A stretch of 64,000 bases of DNA from Nymphaea colorata (Eukaryota > Streptophyta > Magnoliopsida > Nymphaeales > Nymphaeaceae). The translations under genes were made by a program, and so were the position numbers. The notes under the pieces are model-generated. The model had not been told where the DNA came from, ran no database searches, and was given only the letters and a program-made list of their open reading frames with translations. The stretch lies in NCBI RefSeq assembly GCF_008831285.2, contig NC_045140.1, forward strand, positions 12,708,505-12,772,504, given 5' to 3'. Positions 13,601 to 28,600 of this stretch are shown in pieces (position 1 is the stretch's first letter; each line of letters begins with the position of its first letter).

Positions 13601-16600
13601 ACATTGCCTGGAAAACCGATTGCCATGGATGTATGCCAAGATTACATACTTATCACGTACCATCCTTTCGATGTTCATATTTTCCATGCAAAAGTGATTG
13701 GCGAGTTATCACCTTCAGGCAATCCGGTATTAGAGGTAGAAACCTTTATAGTTTTGTTCACACTTACAGGTGCATATTTATGAAATTTATAGGTTTTCCA
13801 TGAGTGAGCTCAACAAGAAGTCTGTAGCCAAATGCAGTATGTTGAGTATTGAAAACGAAAAGAATATCTGCCTGCATTTAGCGTCTGCATTCCCTGCATT
13901 GAGTCTCCTTCATTCAAATAGATGCTTGTGGCTTGTTTCGTAAATCCGAGTCTTGTATTTTGCAGTATTGTTATGATAGTAGTACTTGTTAACTGTGAGT
14001 CAAGTTTCTTGAGCTATGAGCAAAACCAGTTTGGAATGAGCAATCTAGGGAAACCAGAAAGCAAACATAAAACTAGAAAACAAGTAAGCATAAGAATAGA
14101 AAATAAGAGAGCAATTTCCCTTTATGTGTATGCAGTGAATTTCTCTAGCTTTCATGTGTTTGACATTGGAAAGTACTGAAATGATAAACAGCTCCATAAA
14201 GTGCGGGAACTATCAATCATGACAGCAAAAAAGCACCTTGCAGCAATGCGAATCATCCCTGACCCTTCACCAAGAGAGAGTACTGCAACAAAAAAGAATT
14301 CTATGCCTGCTTCTTTTATGTACAGACAGCCAACCAGGTGTGCTTCCTTCTTGTTTCTATTTAGCTAGGATATGTGTTTTTTTGCCAAGAGAATTGGCCA
14401 TCAGTTCTGCATGATGTAGGTGCTTGATATTACGAGCAAGCGGGGAGCTATCATTACTTGATATGGATGATGGAAGTGAGCATGATCTCACAGACTCAGT
14501 TGAACTATTTTGGGTGACTTGTGGGCAAACAGAAGATGAAGACAAATCTAACTTGATTGAGGAGGTTTCTTGGTTGGATTATGGTCACCGTGGGATGCAG
14601 GTAGATACTGCACTAATTTTTGGACTCCCATATTGTGGGAGGTGCCTTGTAAATCTTCGCTTTTGCTGGTCAATGTTGGACTTAGGCGAGGTCCTACTGA
14701 TTGAGAAATATATTTAGCTCACAAAATAAGTGGAATGGAGTCTGCCAGCAGTTTGATGGTTTACTCGTCAATTCACTATTTTGAGCCCATTAATCCTGGC
14801 AGCTGCCTGGGCACTATGTCACATACGGCTAGATGAGGATTCAGCTACCATGTAGCTGCTGTCCCTCTGCAGTGTGGCAGAAAAAAAACCTACTTGCTCT
14901 ATCTATCTGGTTCATTGTTCCTTCTAGTTGTGGAAAATATTCCTGAGTACATTCTTGCTTTTCATAGGTATGGTATCCATCCCCAGGAGTTGATCCTTTT
15001 GAGCAGGAAGACTTCTTGCAGGTATTTTACATTTCCTTTGGCTAAGACAGTAGCAGTTTAGGGAGGGGATACATAGCCATAGGGTGTTAATGTGGTTGTT
15101 GTTGCATGTGCCCTGTGATTTTATTCTTATTTTTCTTTATCCATCCCATGTAGTAGAGGTGGGCTGAGCTGTCCACACCCCCACCAAATTCAGTTGCTTA
15201 AAGTAATTGAGACTATACAAGCAGGTATATCTAGTCAAAGTTTGATAAATCTTTTCAACTTATAGAAGTTTTCCTGGTCAACTGATAGGTAAAGACTGAA
15301 TACTTTATATTATACATTTCAGGCTAGGAAATTTGGCATAGGAAACAATTTTAGTTAATTGCATTTTGCAGGCTCTCTCTCTCACACACACATGCACACA
15401 AACACAAAAGCATGCATACATGGCAATTATTCTTTGTCTTCATAAAAGAACTCTAATGGCTCTGAGTCTTCTGACAAGGAGTCAACTGCATTGCTACTCT
15501 TAAGTCTCCATGTAACTTTGGTAGTGTCAGTTCATGACATAACTGGATATCTTGCTTGCTGTTGCAGTTGGATCCGGAACTTGAATTTGACAGGGAGGTT
15601 TATCCACTAGGGCTTCTTCCAAATGCAGGAGTTGTAGTCGGTGTCACCCAGAGAATGTCGTTCTCTGCATGCACAGAATTTCCTTGCTTTGAGCCTACTC
15701 CTCAAGCACAAACAATATTGCATTGCTTGCTACGTCACCTTCTCCAGGTCATTCATCATGATTTTCCATTTATTTTACCTTTCCATAGGGGATCATTTGA
15801 AATCTCTCACATTCTTTCCCTTTTTTTCTGGCAAAATAAACTTTCTTTATTTTAAGTCCACTTATCATTAGAATTACTGGGGTCCTCGCTGCATCCTATA
15901 TCTGTGATAATTGATCAGTAAAGATAATTGAGATTTCCAGACTGTTGGGTTCTTGAACATGGGCTCAGACACATGTACAACCTAACAGCCTAGCATGATA
16001 GTTATGTAGAAATTTAGTACTCATAATCAGTTGTATCAATGTGCACGTTCAGTGAATATGAACATGAACCTTCAGTTGAATTATGTATTTTAGATTGTGG
16101 ATGTGGTATTGAAACTTTGCTCTTGTTGTCCTTGAAATATATGACCTACCTTGAATTATTGATCCAACCACATATTGCAGTTGCCCTCCAGTAGATGACC
16201 ATGTCCCATCTGCATCAAATGTAAGTGCTGTGGCAGCCTCTTCAGGATCTTTGATTGTCAAATAGGACTGCAGACACACTCTGTCTGGTGCTTGGATAGC
16301 CTGGACAAGCCAAACACGATTGATCGTATGTCCAATTCTGCATTGGGAAGAAGAAGGGAGTGAGCAAGAGGAAAGGAGGTCAAGGGATGGGGAATGCCTT
16401 CTTCCTTCCAGTGCCACTCTTGGAACACCACATGAAACAAAAAATGTTCTGATAGATTTCTGGGGTTGCAATCTCCAGCGCGACCTGTGTGTGGCCCTGC
16501 TTCGTACACGTATAGTAGTTTGGGACCTTGGGTATTAAGCTGTCAAGCTATGTTGAACGTCTTTAATCTATTTTACCATATCGGTTACATTATGTTCTGC

Positions 16601-19600
16601 TTGTCTTTCAAGATTATGGAAGTTTATGCAGTCATCAGAGGTTCATATATTTTCTCCTTAATAAGGCATTGACAGCAGAAGATCTGCTGACATTATGTTA
16701 ATGTATTTATACTGATATGCCACCTGTATTATTTACTAATTTAAGTAAAGTTATAATTTTAGTCTATGCAAGAACCTAAGTAGTGGATGACCCTCACCGG
16801 AGTCCTCTAAAGGCAGCCCTTTTCTCTAAAGTCAGAGCTGGTTGTCCTCCCTCCTAGTTTGGGAGGAAACAATGGTGTTTTTTTGAACCAGCCAACTAGA
16901 TAAATTAGGATACTTTTCTCTTTTCTATTTATCTGCGTGTAACTTTAATTTTACTGGTTAATTCTGCTTGTTGTCAGAGGGACAAGATTGAGGAGGCTTT
17001 GTCGCTGGCACACCTATCAGCTGAAAAACCTCATTTCTCTCATTGTTTGGAGTGGTTGCTCTTCACGGTGTTTGATGCAGAAATATCAAGGTGTGGAACT
17101 GATGTTATGCACCATATAGAATGTTGTGATAAGTGAGTCTTGAAACTAAAAAAATAACGAATTGTCACTTTGAAGTTGGATGCATACTAGGTAACTTATT
17201 TTTCCTTTTGGATGTTATTATCTGGTTCAAAGGGTCAGCACCAACCTTGATGAAATGCTACTCGTTTCATCTCCTGTATGATATAGGTTTTTCCCTTGCC
17301 CTCTAAAGATTGCTTGTTTATTGGATTTTCAGATGGTCTCTAGAAAATGGCCTCATGGAACTTTGATTCTTCTAACTGGTTATTATCCAGTTACTGGCTC
17401 AATCATGCTATTTTTATTGAAAGTAAGAACAATCATGTTTTACAGGACATCTCAAGATCTGAACTAGAATCTGTTGCTGTAAAGAATGCCTAGCCAGCAA
17501 CATTTGTTTTGATCAGCTCACAATCTCTCCTATAAGGGGTACCTGTTATAATCTTACTTTGAAGGACTTTGGGGAAATAGTTGCGGAGACATGCCATCAA
17601 ATATTTCAGCATGTGTTTGATTCTTGCTTCTGTTCTTTTCATTTTATTGTTAGTGCTTTTTCTTTCACCCATGGTTTCCCTGATGACCCTTAGCTTTTTT
17701 TCTCTTTGTTCCTTATGATTTTCTTCAACTTATTTTGCTCCTCATTTTTTGGGGCTAATTTTTGGTTTGGCATGCGGCCTTTTTATCATCATCCAAAAAT
17801 ATATGTATCCCTCCATAATCTTCAAAATGGCACATAATCCGTGTTATCGTTAACCCTAAAGAACCTAGTAAAATTTTGTCAAGAAAGCATCTTGATTATC
17901 CTCAAGTATGACATTGATAACTTTATTATAATGATTTATCTTTTACTGGTAATTTTGAAAAATTGAGTTCTATCTTATAAGTTGAACTGTTATTCACAGG
18001 CCCCAGCTGCTTGGTCTTTGTTATATACTGATGTTAGTAGAAGCATGTAGAATCACATAGTGAAAGAGTTTCCAATTGGTGTAGTAGTGTTAGGCAACGG
18101 GTATAGAATTGGATCTGATCCCCATGGGGACTGATCCAGTGGTGCTTATAAATAAGGTCGAGGGAGCCTAGTGGGAAAACATCACGAATATTGGGTGTTT
18201 TACCTTCTGGGAAGGGAAGATCCTAATCAGGGATTAGGGACTGGTCTGCGTGAGTTAGGGTTTGGGCAAGGGGCTTCCTTTCTCTGTAATCAGTTACGTT
18301 AGCAGGAGGCTAACAAGTAATTTCTCATTTTTAAGGAGCATATTTGCAAATAGGAAAATTAGTATTTGAAAATAGTAAGATAAATTGAATGAAACCACAA
18401 AAGGGAAATAGAACAATGATATCACCAATATTAGTTGTGATTTTTCTTTCCGTATTTCACTTGTTGAACTTTTCAAGGAAGCCTTACTAATGTTATCCTG
18501 AGATGTATTTGGTGACCATAAATTATTGTGTGCATGTGGACTCCATGAGTCCATATATGTGTTTGCAGTGTCTTTGCTTGTGATGGCAAGTATGATAATT
18601 CTGTTGGTGTTTAGGCACTCAAATATAAGGAACAACATGTCTGTAATTCTGTACTATTACTCAAGCTAAACTTTCTCATTTGGCACAAGCTCTTTCATGG
18701 GCTTCATTGACATTGAAAAGTACTTGAGCATAAGGTCTATAAAAGAGACATTGGTTCACAGGTAAGAGTTCTGAAAATCATCTGAAATTGAAAAGGTTAT
18801 GCTATCTCAATATCCAAAAAGTTTCATCTTTGAAAAATGTGCTCTGTAATGTGTATAGTCATCTTCAAAAAATGTGCACCAAAAACTTGAAATTGGAATG
18901 CTAGTTGATATAGCAATGCTATCATTTTTTTCATTGGATTGCTAGAGGGGGATCCTGGTATATGTATTCTGGAGAAAAGGGCATCCATATGAGAACTGTC
19001 TATGCTGAGAATTTCGTGAACTGAGATAAACATGGATATTTGCACTGGTCAAATAATCATATTAGCATGATTTGTTTCCTGGCTTCATCTTTATGGGAAT
19101 CATGTCTAGCGCATTTGCATATGTTAATAATAAAACATGCTTCTCGTTTATGCGTGAAATCACTTATTATGGACTTGCAGGATAATGTGAACGTGTGCAA
19201 TAAAAAGAGAGAATATTTTTACTTATGGTGTTACCTATGAACAATCTATTCATACATGGTATCTTCCCCTCAAACTGATTGTGTGGAATTACCTCTCCTA
19301 CAGGCAAAATGTTAGCAAGAACCAGTCTTCAGTTCCTAAAAAGACCAACCCTTCTATGTTGGAACAAACATGTAGCTTAATCAGGAATTTTCCTGAATAC
19401 TTGGATGTTGTTGTGAGTGTTGCAAGGAAGACTGATGGACGGCATTGGGCAGATTTATTTTCAGCAGCTGGAAGATCAACAGAGTATGTTGCTTGTCCAT
19501 TTCCTGCAGTACTTTTTAAATAAAAAATGTTAGTGCTGAATGAGTTTCTCAAACTTATTATGATAGGTATTCTGGACCTACATTCTTGTCCTTTTGATCT

Positions 19601-22600
19601 AGCACAATTCCATCAGCTTCAATTTTTCTGTTGAGTCATGCACTGCCACAATATTAAATTTGTCTATTAAATAGGTTTTCATGAACATTTCTTTTTGTTG
19701 TAGAATCTTCCTGAGCGTCAAGATTGTTTATTTAATCTAAGAGAACCTCTATGATGGGATTTGTGTTGATTCTGCTTCTCATTTATGTTTGTTTTCATTT
19801 GATGCTGAATGAACATTTTTTCCGTTGTTTTGCCTTGTTGCTTTTTGACTTCACATTTTTATTTGTTTGTCATCCACCAGAACTGTTTTCCATTATTTGT
19901 TATTTATTACTGGTGTTCTTTGTCTCCATATAATTGTACTGATGTATGGACAATGTTCTTCATCTTTCCAATTGTTTAAATTCATTGCATGATGGATACA
20001 TGCCTTTGCACCTTTTTTTTTCCTTTGCTTATCAATTAATTGTTCATTCTGCTCTGTCCAATATGTCATCTGTCTATGCCTTTTTAGAATCCTTCCTGAT
20101 TGAAGAAAAAGAGCTTGGGGAATGAAAAACGTCTTCTGTTTTTGTTAGCATGTTAACTCTAAAGCAATGTTGTAAAAAACGTATCGTAAGCCGTATAGGT
20201 CGGGCTGTAAGATACACCGTATCGTAAAATATCGTATCGTAACCGTATCATTTTTTTTAAATAATAATAAATCAGGAAAATTTGAAAAAAAAATCGAAAA
20301 ATTCATAAAAAAATCAGTAAAAATAAAAAATAATAAGTTCTTCATAGAAAACATGTTTTAGATAATGATAGACTTATTATTGCTATAAGGTTACGCGTTC
20401 ATCATTCATGGACATCAAAATTCATAACAATATCATTCCACAAAGCATAAGCCGTAAAGTGATAAAAAATTCAACAACCATAGATTCATCATTCAAAAGT
20501 CGTTCGATACATATAAAATGAAAGCACTCTTGACTTGACTCTCATTCTGTCATTCATGATTCATAATCTTCATCATCTTCATCTTCATCTCCATCTTCTT
20601 CTTTATCTTCATTGTCAAGAATTTGAAGATCCTCACAAACATATTCACCACCAACAGACTCTCTTTCATCAACACATCCTTTTGTTGCTTCAGCTTCAAG
20701 GTTGAAGCATTGAACATCTTCATCATCAAACATTGTTCTTCCTCAATCCATGGCTCTAGATCGTCAAAGTTTTACAAGCTGATAAGATCAAATTGAGATG
20801 TGTGCTTCCTTGCTGATGTTTTTTGTAATTCTCTACGCTAAATAAGAGAAAACTTGTTAATATATAATTACATATAAATATATTGTACAAAAAATGTAAA
20901 TATTAAGCTATATTACCTTTGTCTCAACCTCATATTATATCGAACAAAGACAAAGTCATTCAACCTTTTATGTTCGAGCCTATTCCTTTTTTTTGCTATG
21001 GATATGTTGGAACACACTCCAGTTTCTTTCACATCCACTAGCACTGCATGTTTGGCTGAGGACTTTGATTGCAATACGTGCTAGGTTTGGACAATCAAAC
21101 CCAAACCTATTCCACCACAAATCTAAACAAAAATATAATAAATCAATGTGAAAGTTCTAAAAGAATCAAATGTAACAACTGCAAAGTAAATTAAAAATTT
21201 CTATGTATTTACCTGGACGCATGGTTGTCCTGGCTCGAACGGTGCAATCTTCTCCCATGTCCCGAAAACAAGTATCATATAGATCCAACTCATTGTGCAC
21301 AACATCGTGTTCTCTAGAATCTGTCACTAACACTTTAATGCAATTCAACAAACTATGCATGACTTCTCTGTCCTTCTTAAATGTAGGAGAAAACCTAATT
21401 GCAGGGTTTAGATAGTAAGCTGCTGCATGAAGAGGTTGATGAAGCTGTCCAGTCCACCTTTTATCTATAATATTCCATATGGGCATATATAACTTTTTAT
21501 TTCCTTTCAAGTTGTTTCGAATTGCCTCTTTTTCTTTATCCATAGCCTCCTATAAGTACCCTATGGAAGCTCGCTGACGGCTAACCTGAAAACTTTTACT
21601 AATGGAACACAGACCTTCAATAGCTTCACACACGATTCCCAAAATTCGTTATTAAATATAATATCCACAAATAAAGAAACATTTCTGTTATGAGCATGTG
21701 GATATGCAGCTCATTCTTCACTAGCGAACATCTACCTCAAAGAAGTTCTTTGTTTCACCACACTCTGCACAGTCAATACATTTGTGGCAAATCTAGTTTG
21801 TGCAGGTCGTATTAATTCAACTCCTTTTGTAAACTTTCTCATCAAACTCAATACATATGCATGATTATAGATAAATTTTGTTACCTCTTGGAATTAGTCA
21901 AGAGCTGATTTCATAACATGCATCTCACTAAGATCTTGAAGCATTATATTAATACAATGAGTGGCACATGGAGTCCAATAAAATGTTCTATACTTTTGAA
22001 ATAACATATCCCCTGCATCTGTATAATTTGCAGCATTGTCTGTAATAAACTGTACAACGTTTTCAGGTTCAACTTCTTGTACGACATTATAAAAAACATT
22101 GAACAAAATCTCAACAGTTTTAGGAACATCAAACAAATCAAGAGATTTCAAGAAAATGTACCTTTAGGGCAATAAACAATAAAATTTACAACTGTTTTGA
22201 CCTTGTATCAGTCCATCCGACATAATGGAGCAACCTGTTTCCTTCTAACATAATTTCAACTAATCGCAATATTCAGACACTTCTTTCACTGCAAACTGAA
22301 GAATTTTGCCCCTCAACTAATGATATGATGACATTTTGAATTCGGGATCTATAGAAGCAATTGCATCTGTCATGGCTTGGAACTGAAAAGAATTAGTTGT
22401 ATTAAATGGAATACATGCATCATAAAACCATTTCCCTACCATCCTTTGTGCATGAAGTAGCATACCTTTAGATGTCATAGCAGCACGAATCTACGGCTGA
22501 CCACCTGGGTCAATATATGAAGGGAAAAAGCTCTTAATAGACCAACACTAGACCTACCAGTAGGAACTCCACCACTAGGTGGTCGCATACCACGCTTGAC

Positions 22601-25600
22601 CCTAATATCTGGTGTGCCTCATTTCTTCCTTCCCGTTATGCCAGATTGACTTCCTTCATACGTGATTCCTTTCCCTCTACGATCTCTACCTCTTGATCTT
22701 TGCAAATCTGTTCTTAGACTCATATCATCTTCATCATCATCAACATTTTCATAAGCTTCTTCCTCTTCTTCTTCAGCTTCCCAAGGCTCATTATAGTCTA
22801 CATCTGCCTCTTCCATTTCTTTTTGTATTTTCCTTTGACGTAAAACATTAAGCATATCTAAACATTGTTGACGCACAAATGGAGGCAAAGGTTTGTTTGG
22901 TTTTCCAACACATTGAGCCACATCTTTGGAGGTCCCTCCCCAATGATGTTTCATTCTAATAATTCCTCCTGAAAATGTGTTCTTACAAAAGTTGCATTTG
23001 AGTTTTAACCGGTCATTCTCCTTCACCCTTTCGCACCATTGCCATGTAGGATCCATATCTTCACAAAAAAAGTAAAAAACGAAATCCCACGATAAACTTA
23101 ATGAAAAACAATCAAAATCTTTCAATCTACGGTAAAAATATATGAATATGTGGTAAAAACAAGAGATTTCATACCTTATAGAGAAGAAATCAAGAAAACC
23201 CCTTTCCTCCCAACGAAAATCAACCACCCACGCACAAATCGATCCTTTAATCTTTGATTCCACTGTGAAAATCAACTTTTTTATGGTGAAAATGGACGAT
23301 CGCCCTCTTTGACGACAGTGTCCGAGCGTGAGAAATGAAGAACAGAGGGTTTTTTAAAAAAAGAAGTCGAATAAGTAGGTCTAGGGCGAGCTTTTGCGAC
23401 ATCAGCTCGTATCGTACGATACGGGCCCTGTACGATACAGGAACGATGCACCCCTTATTTACGATACGGGGGATGTATCGTACCGTAATTTCAAAATGAT
23501 ACGGTACGTATCGTACGATACGGGCTCGTATCGTACGATACATACAACACTGCTCTAAAGAGGCTTTCATATATATACTCTTCATGTAATAAACCTCCAT
23601 CTTTTATGGGGCAAGCACAATAGACATAAAACAGTGCTAATAAAATGAATGAGTAGAAAAACATAGTTGTACAGACACATGTAGAAAGCACAAAGTAGCT
23701 GCAGTTGTAGACACCAAGAAGGAAAAAGGAAAATTCACGGTGCAATCACATTGATTGACATTATTTGTTAAAGTTTGAAAGATGGTTAAATCTCAAAAGT
23801 TTCCTTCGCCAAAACAAGAAGAACAGTTGCATTTGGAATTTGAGGGTGCAGATGACACTCTACACAGTGTTTTGGGTTTGTTTGGGTGACAATTAAAAAT
23901 GGTTTGTGAAAAATCCAATTTTGACAAAACAACGTTTCAAAAGAAGTGAATAATCTGACCCCTAGGTCACAGTATACCTGTACTGATTTAGGTAAGGGTA
24001 TTGCGAAGTAGGCACTGACATAGCAACTTTAAAAAGTATAGATACGAGAATATGGTAAGGGGTGTGTGTGTATGAGTGTGTGTGTGTACACAAAATCCCA
24101 CAAAAACTCATCATTAAAGTTCATAAACCATTAACATCCCAAAACAAAAAGTTCATATGCATAGTCCCATGAAATTAAAATAAAAACATTGTTTATCATA
24201 AACCAAAATGAAACGTGATTATCGGCTAAAAACATTTCGTAGCTCTTCCATGTCCATCTCTTCCCTCCCCTCTTTGTCTTTGTCTTCCTCCTCCACTTGC
24301 ACATCAAGATTTGATTGAACAGATGGTTCATGTAACTCTAAATTAAGAAATTCAAGCCCAATTTCTCCTTTTAAGGGCAAATACTTCACTATTAAAATCC
24401 CAATTTTTGTCAATTCTTTTCCTATTGTTAAATACACGTAACCCTAATCTCATATTAATATGAGACTAGGGTGTGTTACCAATTTACAAAAATAGTCCAC
24501 TAAACATAGGATAATAATAAAGTGGACATATTTCAACTTTCTAATATTTTAGAAAGCCTCCACCCGACTACTATAAGTATTTAACACTCCCCCTCAAGCT
24601 GGAGCATAGATATCAATCATGCTCAGCTTGTTACATCCTCTCAAGAAATCGCCAATGGGAAGAGCCTTATTGAACATATCAGCAGCTTGATCTTCAGAAG
24701 AGACATGAATGGTGTCAATGACTCCTTCTTGTACCAAGTCTCGAACATAATGACAATCTACTTCAATGTGTTTAGTCCTTTCATGGAAAACATGATTATT
24801 TGCAATGTAGGTTGCTGCTCTATTGTCACAGTACATCTTCATTGGGAGTGTCACTGAAATCCCCAATTCTAGAAGCACAGATTTGACCCAAGATATTTCA
24901 GCCGTAGTTTGGGCCATAGCTCTATATTCAGACTGAGCACTAGATCTAGCATCCACATTATGTTTCTTGCTTCTCCAAGAAATAAGATTCCCACCGACAA
25001 AGACACAAAAATCTGTAGTAGATTTCTTGTCATGTACTGACCCAGCATAATCAGCATCACTATATGCTTCTATGTCCACACATGCTCCCTTTTTGAACCA
25101 TAACCCCTTTCCCGGGGCTGATTTCAAGTATTTTACCACCATTAGAGCAGCCTCCCAATAAATTTTTTGAGGTTTTTCCATGAATTGACTTGTTCACAGC
25201 AAAGCTGATATTTGGTCGAGTGATAGTCAAGTATAAAAGTTTCCCTATCAACGATCTGTAAGAACGGGAGTCAAAAGCTTCTGAGTCATCATCATGAATA
25301 TGAATTCGAGGATTCATAGGAAGTGTAGCCGGTTTGGCTCCCAATAACTCTGTTTCCTGCAAAAGATCAAGAACATATTTCCTTTGAGACATCGCAAGTC
25401 CTTTATTACTGTGAGCCACTTCAATGCCAAGAAAATAACGAAGTGGACCAAGATCTTTTGTGACAAAGTGTTTCTGTAGAAACTCCTTTGTCTGAGCTAA
25501 CTCGTGAATACTTCTCCAGTGAGGACAATATCATCAACATATACAATCAATATCACTATACCAGAAGTCCCTCTCTTGATAAACAACGAGTGATCAAACT

Positions 25601-28600
25601 GAGACCTTTGAAATCCACACTTAGAGACAACCTCACTGAGCTTATGAAACCATGCACGAGGGCTTTGTTTAAGCCCATAGATAGCCTTTTTAAGTTTGCA
25701 TACCTTGGAACACTCCCCCTGTCGTTCAAAACCAGGTGGTTGTTGCATATAGACTGTTTCAGAGAGATCACCATATAGAAATGCATTTTTCACATCAAGC
25801 TGAAAAATGGGCCAATCTTGCTGAACTGCGAGAGATATAATAAGGCGAATAGTACCTAACCGTGCCACATGCGAAAACGTCTCGAAGAAGTCCACACCAT
25901 AAGTCTGTGTATAGCCTTTAGCAACAAGACGGGCTTTGAAGCGCTCTACAAACCCATCAGAATGATATTTGATTGTGAAAACCCATTTGGAGCCGACAAT
26001 GTCACAATTCATCGGTGGGTCCACTAAGTCCCAAGTTTCCCTAGAAAGAAGAGCATTTATTTCCTCCTGCATAGCTTGCTTCCATCGTGAATCTAACAAG
26101 GCTTGGTGGTGAGAGCTTGGACTAGTATGACTATCCATGGCTCGGTCAAACTGTACTAAACTCGTGCTCAAAGGGTCCATAGAAACCGAGTTAGAGATAG
26201 GATGTCTTGTGCACTGTCGCTGGCCCTTGCGAATAGCAATGGGTAGATCATCTGCAGAATAGTCATCATTTTTTCCTGAGTCAGTCTTATCATTAGAACT
26301 TACCTCATGAGAAGATTCTGGTGGATGGTTGGGAGAGGGATCTTGATGCCAAGTATAGACTATTGGAGGTTTACAAAAACGATCACATGACCGTGGTTGA
26401 AAGGAGGGGATAGACTCAAGTGATACTGGGGGGATAGGAAGAGGGACATATACGGGGAAGTTCAGTCACAGTGGTATTTGATGTGAAGTAAGGACGCGAC
26501 TCAAATAATATAACATCTGCACTGATAATCTCTTTCTTATTCTGGGGATCAAAACATCGGTAGCCTTTTTGATTGGCAGGATATCCAATGAACACACATT
26601 TAACGGCTTGGGCAGCAAGTTTGTTTTTGTTTGGGCCCAAGATGTGTACAAAACAAGTGCATCCAAACACTTTGGGAGGAATATGAAATAATGGTCGATC
26701 TGGATATAATATTTGAATGGGAATGCGTTCTTGGATGGCAGACGAGGGTAATCTGTTGATGAGGTAGCATGCAGTAAGAATAGCATCACCCCAAAAATAT
26801 GCAGGCAAATGAGTATGCAACATGAGAGTGCGGGCCACGTTTAGAAGTTGTCGATGTTTACGTTCAACAACACCATTTTGTTGGGATGTGTGGGGACATG
26901 TATATTGTGGGCGAATCCCATGATTGGCATAGAATTGAAGTAGAGCTGAGGATTTAAATTCAAGAGCATTATCAGTACAAATATTTTTGACAATAACACC
27001 AAATTGAGTTTTTATTTCATTGACAAATTTATGAATAATACAGATGACTTTAGACCTGTCCCGTAACAAAAATACCCAACTGACTCTAGTAAAATCATCA
27101 ACCAAAACAAGGTAATACCAGAGACTTGGACCCCAAACATCAACATGCAGAAGATCAAAAGGACTTCGACTCGATGGACTCTGACTTGAAGGACGTGTAT
27201 GCTTGCCTAACTGGCATGCATCACATAAGAATGACTCTGATGCAGGAATATCTAGAAAAATACGACGAAGCTTGGACACAGAATGATGACCCAGCCTGAG
27301 ATGCCACTGCAAAGGAGAAGGCTTCGATGTGAAGGAGGATGCAGCAACATCGACAGGGACAGAGAGGAAATAGAGCCCCTCCCATTCATGGCCGCCACCA
27401 ATCATCTTCTTAGTTTATAAGTCCTGAAAAGAACATGAACCAGGATAAAAAATGACTCTACACTGTAAATCTCTAGCCAATTGCTTAACAGATAATAAAT
27501 TAACAGGAAATCGTGGAGCATATAAAACATGTGTAATAGTGCCAAAAGACGTGAGATAGATATCACCACTGCCCAGAATATGGGACAACTTGCCATCAGC
27601 CAACCTGATGTGTTGTGGTGTAGTGAACCTAGTGAACGATAAAAACATTTGTGGCTGATTACAACAATGCCTGGATGCTCCTGTGTCAATCATCCATATC
27701 ATACCTGGGTCATGTGTGGGGAAACAAACAGAGAACGTCGAGTCTATGGTAGCTGTGCTGGTTGAAGCAGGGGTAGATCTCTGAGCAAGAACCAGATCAT
27801 ATTCTTCCTTGCTTAAGTTGAGAGAATATAATGGAGATATAGGAGTAGGAGGCTTAACCATAGAAGCTGTAACCTGTGGAGAAGTCACAGTAGAAGAAGA
27901 AGATCATTTTCCTGCATTCGTCCTTCCTCCACCACGCCCTTGAGGACCAGCAGAACGTAGGTGGGGATGTTTATCCCAACATCGATCCTCTAAGTGCCTT
28001 AATTTACCACAATAAGAGCACTGAAATCTGCCACGTCCTGCACCACGGCCTGTACCACGTCCCCTAGATCCAATAAAGGAACTATGGCTACGTTCGCCTG
28101 ACATCACAAGAGCAGGGACTGGGGTGTCATGTGTAGGCTGAGTAAGAGTGGCTGCAAGGCGACTCAGTCTATTATAAGTATCTGCTAGGTCCGGAAGATC
28201 ACTGCCTGTGAGAATTTGAGACTTCGCCACAGAATACTCAGAAGATAATCCAGACAAAAACTTTGCTACCATACCAGTTTCAAAATGTGATGCATAACAG
28301 TGCTTGCACGGTGAGCGAAGAGCTTTTAATCGTTCATACGCAGCAGTCAACATAGCAAAATATTGTGTCAAATCTTGATCTCCTTGCCGTATGTTACACA
28401 ACTCCTCTTCCAATTGTAAAATTTTAATGACATTCGTAGCATGAGAGTACGTCTTCTTCAGAAAATACCACATATCTTTGGCCTTGGTATAGTATGCAAT
28501 TGTTGTAGCTATACGGGTCTCTACACTGTTCATAATCCATGCCATTACAATGTTATTATCTTCATCCCACGTGGCATATTTCTCTTTTTTCTCAAGGGGT

